A stretch of 64,000 nt of DNA, from NCBI GenBank assembly GCA_963682025.1, contig OY821519.1:65838783-65902782 (forward strand), given 5' to 3'. Positions 11,496 through 21,120 of the stretch are shown in pieces. The notes below the pieces were generated by a model. That model ran no database searches. It saw only the letters and a list, made by a program, of their open reading frames with translations, and had not been told where the DNA came from. A program made the position numbers and the translations under genes. This stretch comes from Cordilura impudica. Lineage: Eukaryota; Arthropoda; Insecta; Diptera; Scathophagidae. How positions within the stretch are numbered: the first letter of the stretch is position 1; every line of letters begins with the position of its first letter.

Positions 11496-12334
11496 ATAAC
11501 GGACCCAAATGACTGCCTTGGGGAACGCCAGAGTAACAGTTAAAATTTTGGATTTAATATTGCGAAACCTGACTCTTTGAGTTATAAATAAAAGAAATAA
11601 TGGATTAATGTTAGTTTGAGAAGTAAAATATTATGATCCACCGTATCAAAAGCTTTACTAAAATCAATGTATGTGAAATCATGAGTGGAAAATTCTACAA
11701 GATTAGTAACTGTTGATTGATTTTAAAAAGCCATGTTGGAATGGAGACATATTCGACTTTAGTTGATAAGAGAGATAATCAGTAATCTCCATTAGCTGAG
11801 GAATTTCACTTAGCTTTGCTATTCCCCTACAGTTTAATTCATTCGCCTTTCCACCTGACTTATACAAAGGTATAATAAATTATTCTTTCCAAGAAGTAGG
11901 AAAATAAACAATTTGCAAAATACTGTTAAAAAATACACGTTCTGGCCACACTTAGACTTTGAGCGCAATTTCTCAAAATACAACCTGGAACACCATCTGG
12001 ACCAGGCTTGTATGAAATTTGCAACGAAATCGGAGACATAAAAACAGTGTACGTATCAAAGAGCGGAATATTTGATATGGATGCAACTTTTATTAAATAT
12101 GGATAGTTAGCAACGGTTAAAGTAATTGAAATAGAACTGCTATACGTGGACTGGAAAAATTAGCAAACATATTCTCAATATCAAGATAATCACAGGATGA
12201 ATTATCATTATAAAATATATAAAAAGTTTTATTTTGGCCTTAGTATTACGAAGACCGATCTCACGAATTTGATTTTACGTCCAAATGCTACAAATTTCTC
12301 GATTAATTGTGATTTGAATCTGAGAAGCACTTAA

Positions 12335-12900
12335 CATTTACTTTTTTTTACCCTTATGCCCCCAAAATAATAATTTTTATCGCAGATATTTTTAAAAATG
12401 TAACCAATTTTTTTATATAACATCGATTTCAGCAACCCCGCACCGACCACCAAAAAATCCTACCTCCCAAAATTTTTTGGACCATCAGAATTCATAAGCC
12501 ACTTTATATTCCAAAAATAAAATAATTCGTTTTTATATATTAATTCCTAAGGTTTCAGTCTGGAACAAAGGGCCAAAACAAAAAGTCTGTCTTTTAGATA
12601 AAACTTGATGGAAGACAAAATCAGCGATCACTACACAAATTTTGCTATATGTCAAGCCACATTGACGACTAGATAAGCAACAATTTCTTGACTTTGACTG
12701 AAATGTAAGCGTCACTGTCCTCAACTTGATGTCAGTCACACTTTCTGAAAGACAAAAATTTATAATTGTTGTGTATAACTACACTTTGGCCAAATAATGG
12801 ATCTCACAAAATATAAAATTGCTAATGTCTTTTTTATGCCTGACAGAAAAAAATTAATCAGAAAGTAAATATGTCATTGAAAGAGAAACATTCAAACTAA
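12335..12900. other. No feature seen
   Basis: AT-rich sequence between the LINE start and a K-type repeat. I recognise nothing in it. Confidence 0.3.
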
Positions 12901-12924
12901 ATTTTTATTTTATCTAATACTTTA

Positions 12925-13290
12925 CGCTCAAGGGCGTAAATATCTTTTTCACAATACTACCAAAAAACAGAGTAAGACAAAAACGGTGTGAGGTATGAGT
13001 GTATTGGTGTAAAGATTATTGAGTTAATTCAACAACCCTCGAGTATAGCAACGTTACAAATGTAAACTAATTCAGCAATCGAAAAGTATAACACAATCAC
13101 AAATATAACAATATAGAAGTATAACAGCTAATTAAACTAGGTTAAATGTATAACAATTCTAAATTTAAAAAAAAAATATACTGAAAGCACAAGTACTTCC
13201 AGCTTAAAAAACTCTTTAATTACTAGATGTTTACACATCCCCCCTGTGATCGGACACACAAAGATTTTTTCTCTAATTTGATATAAATAA
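12925..13290 (+). mobile_element. K-type repeat, copy 1
   Basis: Shares both halves with 20040-21120. The left block is AAGGGCGTAAAT..TTTCACAATAC, and the right block is ATGTTTACACATCCCCCCTG plus TGATCGGAC. Its middle (about 13030-13200) is unrelated AT-rich sequence. Possibly a small DNA transposon; ends undefined. Confidence 0.4.
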
Positions 13291-13299
13291 AACAAATAA

Positions 13300-13480
13300 T
13301 ATAATTATAGTCGGGCTACACTTATACCATGCGTTTAGAGAATGAAGCATGAAAAATGTCTGTGAATTTTCACTTCAATAAAATTTGTATCTCCACAATA
13401 AATTAATTTACTATTGTGGGGGGAGGGTATTGAAGACTCGACACAGCCGAATTTTACACTCTTTTCACTGTTTTTCAGCA
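13300..13480. mobile_element. Ends of E- and F-type elements, fragments
   Basis: ATACCATGCGTTTAGAGAA (about 13326-13344) is an E-family 3' part. GGGAGGGTATTGAAGACTCG followed by ACAGCCGAATTTTACACTC (about 13422-13465) is an F-family 3' end with its hairpin half decayed. Confidence 0.4.
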
Positions 13481-14040
13481 ATATCATTTTATAACAAATT
13501 GAAAAATAAAAAACTATAATTGTAGCTACAAAATATTTACTATAACTTTAATATTTGCAGCAGTTAATGTTTGTTTGAATAAACTGTTATGTGTACAATA
13601 TGCTCTATACAATTATTTCAACGCTAATTAATTGTTTGTTTAAAGATTAGAAAATAGTACAACAGAACAATTTTTACTCTACATACAATTCAGTTGCAAT
13701 AGGAAACTTATATTTATAAACTCCGAATTACCTCATAATTCATTGGAACTGGGTACAAATGTTGCCACAAATGTTGCAGCTCCTAATATTGGAAAGTGAA
13801 AAAATTATTAAAAACTCACAAGGATTATTCAACAAAATGACGGCGATCTTTGTCATATAGAAGGCATTAAAAATGCCTTTAAATGCAAATAGATTATTTT
13901 TTTTTGCCAAATGTCAAAGGTTATAGTTTAAAATTTTTATTACTAATTGTGCTAAATTAAATTAAGAAGTTTTTATCGGTTCCTAATAAAATAAAAATAA
14001 AATTTTCAAATCAAGTATAAATCTTATACTAATATATAAT
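13481..14040. other. No feature seen
   Basis: AT-rich; no frame, end or repeat recognised. Confidence 0.3.
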
Positions 14041-14043
14041 ATA

Positions 14044-14319
14044 CTATAATATTAATAGGCAACTCGATTTCTTGTGACCGATGTATTTTTGTCAATTTTA
14101 TCTCGATTTTGACCAAACATACCTCAATTGAAAGGTATTTCTTTTTAGCTGTCCACCACATTTACAGATTTGCATCGTCTGAAACATTTAAAGTTGCTAC
14201 TAACACATACATAAAACACATGCTATGTGTGTTGAATTGTGTTGAATAATGAATTGGCTAAAATTGATTAGCAAAGCTCTGTTAAAAAAAAAAAATAAAA
14301 TTTCCTAATTAATATTTAA
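14044..14319 (+). mobile_element. Helitron, family H1, copy 5
   Basis: Starts ..CTATAATATTAATAGGC (first base altered). It belongs to a diverged subfamily (TTTTGTCAATTTTATCTCG), like the copy at 50582. Its 3' end is lost where copy 6 begins, tail to tail. Confidence 0.65.
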
Positions 14320-14681
14320 CTAGCAGATTCCAGCCCTCGAAATTCGAGTGCAAATTCTATGAAATTTTATTTTTTTATTAAATAATGACCCTAAAGGTAT
14401 GCCAATTCGCAAATTAGCACAAAAAACAAACTCATTTTTATTACAAACACATTAAAGAATTTAATAAACACACACATAGCACTGTACAATTTTATGTATG
14501 TGTTAGTAGCAACTTTAAATGCAATTTACTCAAAATAAAGGAAAAAATTAAAAAATCTGTAAATCTGCCAAACGGCTAAAAAGAAATACCTTTCATATAA
14601 TATACGTTTAGTTAAAATTGGGAGAAAACGGTAGAACAAAACATCGGTCACAAGAAATCGCCATAGCATTAATATTATAGA
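14320..14681 (-). mobile_element. Helitron, family H1, copy 6
   Basis: On the minus strand: starts TCTATAATATTAATGC at 14681 (A before), ends with hairpin GCACTCGAATTTCGAGGGC, then CTAG at 14320-14323 (T after). Complete at both ends. Confidence 0.8.
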
Positions 14682-14829
14682 TTTCATTAAATTATTACTC
14701 ATACGTCTAAGTTACGTAGCGGAATGAAATTGCAATAACATTTAATATGTTGTAGTTTTTCCTAAGATTAAGGTAAATTTTATTCCACTATTTAAAAGAA
14801 AAATATATTCTATTAATTTAATGTAAAAA

Positions 14830-15640
14830 ATTAGGTCCCATCCGATCCGCTATGTGGCAGTTTTGAGGAACTTTTTCAATGGCTGTTGAAAATATTGATG
14901 TTGGCAATTTGAGGAACTCTTTTTTTTAATAAAAATTTTGAATTTTTCGGTCTAAAGCCATCAGCATAAACTCTTCGCTTTAAATTAGGGCAAAAATCTG
15001 TTATTGGAGATAACAGATAACAGATTTTTCATCTTTATGAACACATTGTATCTGAAAGGTGTCCATAAATTTTTCAATTTTTCGGGCTTATGACATTTTA
15101 TAAACCTCGATGCATCTTTTCTATGAAATCTTTAACTTCAGGCAAACAGTGCTCAGGATAACATTCAGAATTGATGGCTAAACCAGATTCATAAAACATT
15201 GCAAACCATAGTAATACTTTTTAGGGAACTTTGTATGCTCCAAATACTTTATAGTATTGTAAGCATGGTTATTTCTCTGCGAAAAGGTGCCTTACCGGCC
15301 CTTCATTTCCATCTGGCATAAAATATTTCGCATCATCCAAACTATATTTTTCTTGGCGTAAAATATATTCTTGACAAAACGTTTTAATCGATATCTTTGG
15401 GAAAACTCTTGAGCTTCGGAAACAGTAAATTTATTCTTTCTGGACCATTCCTAAACGATTTAGCGATCTTACCTTTAGTAACTTTTCTGAGCCGAGACCT
15501 TTTCTACGAATCGACCAAATTGCACGTCCTTCAGGAGTCACATTTTCTTTCTGTGGTTCTTCTAGTTCTGTACCTAGCAAGTATTCTATATACCAAATAC
15601 AGGTTTTCTCCTTGATCCACAAAAAGAACAACGACTTCCG
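14830..15640 (-). pseudogene. ITm-type (Tc1/mariner superfamily) transposase remnant
   Basis: Minus-strand frames give KYSLDDAKYFMPDGNEGP (about 15340-15295), the first catalytic Asp region. KVLLWFAMF and SGLAINSECYPEHCLPEV (15220-15130) follow, and later LKRRVYADGFRPKN (about 14985-14945). This order and the KVLxWxAxx..SGLAIN motif resemble the DD37E-like ITm transposases of insects. The block carrying the second Asp is deleted and several stops interrupt it. The family name is from memory. Confidence 0.5.
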
Positions 15641-15885
15641 TTGTTATCCAATTAGGATGATCATTGAAAAATTACAAATTGCTTCAGAGTGTTGCTTTTC
15701 TTTCATAAAATGTCAAATTGTAGAGGCAATATGAAGAAGCATGTGGTTATTCAAATATATTAAAAAATTAATAGATTAGCACTTCTTTTCCTAGCGTTGC
15801 AAAGCTTGTTTCGCTTACGTTATGAAAATAGTAATTAACGTCGCATAAATTTTACATGGAACATACGAGTATGTTTTCGAAAAAA

Positions 15886-16810
15886 TTACCATACCTTAAA
15901 AAAGTATCCTTTCTTAAAAAAGTATTTCTTCTTGAAAGATTTGCTTTTCTTAAAAAAAGTAAATTTTTTTAAAAACGTACATTTTCGTAAAACTAGCTTT
16001 TCTTAAAAAAGTACCATTTCATTAAAAAGATTATTATCTTCTTCTCTTTAAAAGGTAATTTTTTTCAAAAAGTACCTTTTGTTAATAAAGTACATTTTCT
16101 TAAAAACGTACCTTTTCGTAAAACTAACTTTTGTTAAAAAAGTACCATTTCATTAAGACGATTATTTTCTTCTTCTCTTTAAAAGGTAATTTTTTTTAAA
16201 AAAGTACCTTTTGTTAATAAAGTACATTTTTTTAAAAAATCCCCTTTCTTAAAAAAGTAAATTTTCTTATAAAAGTATCATTTCTTAAAAAAAGTACATT
16301 TCATAAAATAATATCTTTTCCAAAAAGAGTACATTTTCGTAAAAAGTAGCTTTTCTCAAAAAGTACTTTAACGTAAAAAAGTTCCGTTTCTTAAAAAAGT
16401 ATATTTTCTTAAAAAGTATGTCCATATAACGTAGGACCACTCTAATGGACATATAGACGGACAGACGGGCAGAAGTAAAAGTACTTTTTCTTAAAAAGTA
16501 CCTTTTATTAAAAAATTAGCTTTTTTAGAGAGGACGCTTTTCTTAAAAAGAACCACTTTTTCAAAAAGTACCTTTTCTTAACAAAATAAAAAAAGTATAT
16601 TTCTTAAAAAATACCACTTCTTAGCAAAGCAACTTTACTTAAAAAATACTGTTTTATAAAAAGAAAGTTGGTTAAAAAGTACTTTTTCCTGTGAAAGCAA
16701 TTTTTCTTCAAAAATAATATATTCTTAAAACATACTTTTTCTAAAAAATCTTAAATTTCTTTACAAAAATTATATTTTCTTAAAATAAAAAGTTGCTTTT
16801 CATTGAAAAG
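15886..16810. repeat. Satellite-like array S1 (about 19-bp unit)
   Basis: About 0.9 kb of degenerate repeats of AAAAAGTACCTTTTCTTAA. The unit is close to two helical turns, with A- and T-tracts in phase and a GTAC core. A short foreign piece, GTAGGACCACTCTAATGG (about 16430), interrupts it and matches the outer end of the long-TIR element at 56793. The same array type is at 29043, 44365 and 48238. Confidence 0.7.
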
Positions 16811-16812
16811 TA

Positions 16813-17167
16813 TCTATAATATTAATAGGCTAGGCGATTTCTTGTGACCGATGTTTTGTTCTACCGTTTTATCCCGATTTTTACTAAACGTATATTATTT
16901 GAAAGGTATTTCTTTTTAGCCGTTTTGCAGATTTACAGATTTTTAAAATTTTTCCTTTATTTTGAGTAAATTGCATTTAAAGTTGCTACTAACACATACA
17001 TAAAATTGTACATATACTATGTGTGTTTTATTAAATTTGTTAATAAGTTTGTAATCTTCATTCACAATAATAATAAACTATAAAAGTTTTGGTTTGTGAA
17101 TTGGCTAAGTGGAAAAATAAAGCTGCATAGAAATTGCACTCGAATTTCGAACGCTGGAACCTCCTAG
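16813..17167 (+). mobile_element. Helitron, family H1, copy 7
   Basis: Starts TCTATAATATTAATAGGC after A inside the satellite edge, ends CTAG (17164-17167) before T. The hairpin is decayed to GCACTCGAATTTCGAACGC. Near full length. Confidence 0.85.
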
Positions 17168-17261
17168 TATTTTCTTAATACAGTATTTTCATAATTTTTC
17201 AACGGAATAAATGGTTCCGTACAAATTGTTAACTCTGAAAACCAAAAAATACCTTTAGGTG

Positions 17262-17886
17262 CTTCACATAGTTCAACAGTTTGCGCTTTTTTTTCTAATG
17301 ATGGTCTTGAATTTGCCCATCGATCTCTCTGTTGGAACTTTCGATTTCGGCTCATATTTTTCTGGAATTTGTCTCCAAATCCTGGTTTTTAATAATAAAA
17401 GAAAGATATTTAACGCAAATGAGACCCCGTGGAGCTCAAACATGTTTTTTTTTAAACTTTCAGCTGAGAATCTTCGTTTCGATAAATACTAAAAAACTGT
17501 ATACATGAAACTGCGCATAAAAATTTTTAGTTTTAAATTTTTTAGAAAAAAAGGTCATAATGTTCCAAAACTTTTCGTGAAGAATCGATTTTCTATTTAC
17601 TGGAAAATAATGCACTTTTGCATGAAAATTTTGGCAATAAAAAATATTGAGAATCATTCATGGAATACTCACAAATTTTTTCTGATTTTTTTGATATAAT
17701 TTTTGTACGCAAAAATACTCCGTAGGGTCACATTTGCGCAAAAATCATGTTTTTTTTTTCGTAAAAACCAAGCTTGGAAACAAATTCCAGAAAAATATGA
17801 GTCGATATGAAAAAATCCCTCCTTGGGAAATTCAAGACGAACAATCAAAAAAAAAATAAACCCAGCAAACAGTTGAACTATGTGAG
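17262..17886. repeat. Inverted repeat, arms of about 170 bp
   Basis: CACATAGTTCAACAGTTTG at 17262 and its inverse near 17886 open two arms. The arms share GGTCTTGAATTTGCCCA and TCATATTTTTCTGGAATTTG and end near GCAAATGAGACCCC (17415) and its inverse (17735). The roughly 310-bp loop is AT-rich. The sequence CAGTGGGGCGAATCGCAAC (inverse strand, about 17925) may be one true end. A foldback element or MITE is likely; family unknown. Confidence 0.5.
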
Positions 17887-17889
17887 GTT

Positions 17890-18560
17890 TAGAGTAATTT
17901 GAGGGGAACAGTTGCGATTCGCCCCACTGTGCATCGTATGACCGTCTATAATTTTCCCACTTCATTGTTTATTTTTGTAATTGATACATTTATGGTATTG
18001 TTCATGTTTAGTATTATCTAAGATAATTATTGTTATCGCTAACTGTAGCAAATATTTTGTATCTAATGCTGCGTATTAACAGTTAGAATATGTTTTATTC
18101 GCATTATATAAAAATATATAGTAAATTGATATCAAATTGTTTACAGGTTTTTGAAGAATAAAGCTTAGTACTTAATAGGAATTACAAAAAAAAAAATCAT
18201 TTGGAATATTTAAATCTCTAATGACCGTAACTTAAACGAATAGATCTTAAATAGTTTGTTAAACGTACCAGCTATGTATACTGTAGTGTTACTATCTAGT
18301 CGCTGATGTTCATATAAATATTTTGAAACTTATTTCATGTTAAATTTGTTTTGATAGATGAGCGCGAAACACCCTAAATTTTGATATGACAAGAAATTTA
18401 CGAATAACATTAAATGGTTTTTATATGTCATATGTGGAGTCAAATAGGCCTTCACAGTAGTGATACAAAATTTCATCTTGGTTGCTTGGAGCAGATATAT
18501 AAATCATCGAAAAAACTTAAAACGGGCATGATATTAGCCCCTAATTATGTCTCTTCTGCC
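17890..18560. other. No feature seen
   Basis: AT-rich sequence between the inverted repeat and the DD41D element. Confidence 0.3.
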
Positions 18561-18564
18561 ACAT

Positions 18565-19760
18565 ATAAAGTGTATTTTTTTTGCGTAGATAGAACTTGCG
18601 AAAGGGTTGGTTATCAAACGATTTGTCATACTCCGCTCACTTCTGGACCTTTATGATCAGCATACCCTGACAAATCATTACGGATAGATTCACGCTTGAA
18701 CAACGCTACCAAATTTTTCAAATTTACTTTAAAAATCAATCATCGATTCGCGCAACTTACAAACGACTTCGTGATTTTTATGGCGCACATAATCGTTCAT
18801 TTGAGCAAGCCATCCGTCGAACTGTGGAGAGATTTCAACACATCGAATGAATGTATGAAGAGAATATCGCCGCTGTAAACGAAAGTGTGAAAGTTGATCC
18901 AAATCTATCGATTCTTCGTCGGTCGCAGGAATTAGGGCTGGGTCCTTACACTACGTGGTGAGGGAATTAGAGCCGCGTGATCATCATATGTGTCGTTCCT
19001 TCGCCGATTTGGCTCTAGAGCAGTTGAAATGAAACAATGTTATATCGGAAAATTGTGTTCAGCGATGAGGCTCATTTTTGGCTTAACGGGTTTGATAATA
19101 AACAAAATTCCCACATATGGAGTGAGACCACTCCACAACGGAACCGACAGGATTCGTTACAACTATCATGGCATCACGTAACTTATTTCTTAAAAAATGG
19201 AGCCGTAGATCGCGTTGCCGTCAATGGAGATCGTTACCGCACCATGATCAATGATTTTTTGTTTGGATAAATGAATGACATTTACCCGGGCGAGATGTGG
19301 TTCCAACAAAATGGCCAACTGTGCCATACAGAGACCGCAACCATTGACTTATTGAAATCAAAATTTGGCGATAAGTTGATTTCGAGAAATGGACCTGTCA
19401 ATTGTCCTCCAAGGTCTTGCGATTTGACAGCTCTCGATTATTTCCTGTGTAGCTACGTGAAGTCACTGGTTTATGCTGATAATCCAGCATCAATTGACGC
19501 CTTGGAGGCCAATATTGTTCGTGCTGTTTATGACATACTGCCAGCAATGCTCGAAGAATTAGCCCAAAATTGGACGTCCAGAATGTGCTACTTCAAGAAC
19601 AGCCGCGGTGGACATATGCCCGAAATCATTTTCGAATGTTAATGCCACGTATTGGTCCTTCGAATATACCAAAAATTTTTTTTATTAAAATTTAAATTTT
19701 TTGTGTTATTTTTTACAATTTCGAGTTTTATGGGGTTTAAAAAACCCTTTTACAAATTCC
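18565..19760 (+). mobile_element. DD41D-type mariner-superfamily transposon, decayed
   Basis: The left end resembles the copy at 7443 (TAGATAGAACTTGCGAAAG at 18588-18606). The transposase remnant fills 18661-19642. The right end is uncertain, perhaps the TTTAAAAAACCC near 19740. Confidence 0.6.
18661..19642 (+). pseudogene. DD41D-type transposase pseudogene, copy 1
   Basis: The N-terminal helix-turn-helix region reads TLEQRYQIFQIYFKN, SIRATYKRLRDFYG and AIRRTVERFQHIE, then a stop (18848). Then ENIAAVNESVKVDPNLSILR follows, a frameshift, and IVFSDEAHFWLNG with the first catalytic Asp at 19064-19066. After a stop at 19268 come MWFQQNGQLCHTE, CDLTALDYF and the conserved end GGHMPEIIFEC. The spacing from the second to the third catalytic position (19436-19438) leaves 41 residues, as in the DD41D (rosa-like) group. 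The second Asp is Asn here (19310-19312). Two stops, frameshifts and this substitution make it inactive. Confidence 0.8.
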
Positions 19761-20039
19761 AGCACATTTTGGATAGACCGCCAAGTACAAAAAAGAATTG
19801 ACTACGAATATATATAAAAATGCCATGTCACTTTTTTTTATAATTTGTGTTAATACACAATCAGCAAATCCGCAAGGTAATTTTGGATTTGGAAGTTACA
19901 CGGAACAACACTTTTTGTTGGCTCGATAAATCAAAACTTAAAACCTCCACCATTTCATATTCTGCAGATATCGCAACATTCGACATCGGAGTTTTCAAGT
20001 TTGATCACTGAGATTGCTTTATTAACATTTGAAAATGTA

Positions 20040-21120
20040 TTTCTTTTTGATGTGTAAACATCTATACGCGCAGGGGAGTAAATTTCTATTTCACAATACA
20101 ATCGCAAAAACAGCGTAACATGTGAGCGTAAGACAAAATCAGTGTGACTTAAGATTGTATTGGTGAAAAATTATGATATGTAATAACCAGTTTGAAAACG
20201 AAAAATGAAAAATAAAAAAGAAAATAAAAATTGAAAAATGAAAAATAAAAAATAAAAAATTAAAAATGAAAAATAAAAAATGAAAATAAAAATTTAAAAA
20301 TGAAAAATAATAAATGAAGAATGAAAAATATAAAATGAAAAATGAAAAACGTCAAACGAAAAATGAGAAATGAAAAAATAAAAAATGAAAAATGAAAAAC
20401 AAAAAATTAAAAATAAAAAAGATAAATGAAAAATAAAAAATGAAAAATGAAACATTAAACATGAAAAAGAAAGAAAAATAAAAAATGAAATAAAAAAAAA
20501 TTAAAAAAAAAAAATAAAAATAAGAAATGAAAAATGAAAAACGAAAAATAAAAAATGAAAATAAAAATTGAAAAATGAAAAATAAAAAATGAAAAATAAA
20601 AAATGAAAATAAAAATTGAAAAATGAAAAATAATAAATGAAAAATGAAAAACGTAAAACGAAAAATTTGAAATGAAAAAATAAAAATAAAAAATGAAAAA
20701 TAAAAAATGAAAAATAAAAATGAGAAATAAAAAATGAAAAATAAAAAATTAAAAATAAAAAATGATAAATGAAAAATAAAAAGTGAAAAATGAAAAATAA
20801 AAAATTAAAAATTTAAGATGAAAAATTAAAAACGAAAAATGCAAAATGAAAAATGAGAAATAAACAATGAAAAATTTAAAATAAAATATGAAAAATGAAA
20901 AACGAAAAATGAAAATTGAAAAATAAAAAACCAAACGTTAAAAATTATCCGATTGAAATAATAAATACCTAAGAATAATTTTTTTTTTGTTAGCAGAGCC
21001 CCTATAGTTGATTGCTATAAGTGATACATAGATGACGCTTTCTGTTCGGTTTCAAAAAAGTGCGATAAAAAATCTTTAACTGCAGATGTTTACACATCTC
21101 CCCTGTGATCGGACTCACAT
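20040..21120 (+). mobile_element. K-type repeat, copy 2, expanded
   Basis: Left block GATGTGTAAACATCT plus CAGGGGAGTAAAT and TTTCACAATAC (20048-20096). Right block CAGATGTTTACACATCTCCC then CTGTGATCGGAC (21081-21113). The two blocks contain the inverted motif GATGTGTAAACATC. The low-complexity array at 20198-20932 occupies the middle. Confidence 0.45.
20198..20932. repeat. Low-complexity (GAAAAAT/AAAAAAT)n array
   Basis: About 735 bp of 7- and 14-bp units such as TGAAAAATAAAAAA, one strand nearly free of C and the other nearly free of G. The minus frame of Phe, Ile and Tyr is an artefact of composition. Confidence 0.85.

Larger units (their letters stand above)
8930..12330 (-). pseudogene. 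LINE (Jockey-type) split by a nested insertion
   Basis: One decayed LINE in two halves. The upstream half, 12330-11490, shows GPDGVPGCILRNCA, FPTSWKE.FIIPLYKSGGKA, YIDFSKAFDTVDHNILL and GVPQGSHLGPLL in shifting frames. The downstream half, 9640-8935, resumes with LLFANDLP..ISNCNVFMYVDD, the RT active site, and ends with the conserved C-terminal region (MEYASIKWNPYYQV, then FSLSNGDVDIPF). Both halves join at the GPLLF/ANDLP position of the RT palm, so the element between (9645-11495) is a later insertion. Stops throughout; no activity expected. Confidence 0.75.

Noticed and set aside
18414..18656. Plus-strand 80-codon frame upstream of the DD41D relic
   Set aside because: It crosses the transposon's left end and shows no conserved motif.
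20749..20934. Open minus frame rich in Phe, Ile and Tyr
   Set aside because: It is the reading of the (GAAAAAT)n array; composition alone keeps it open.
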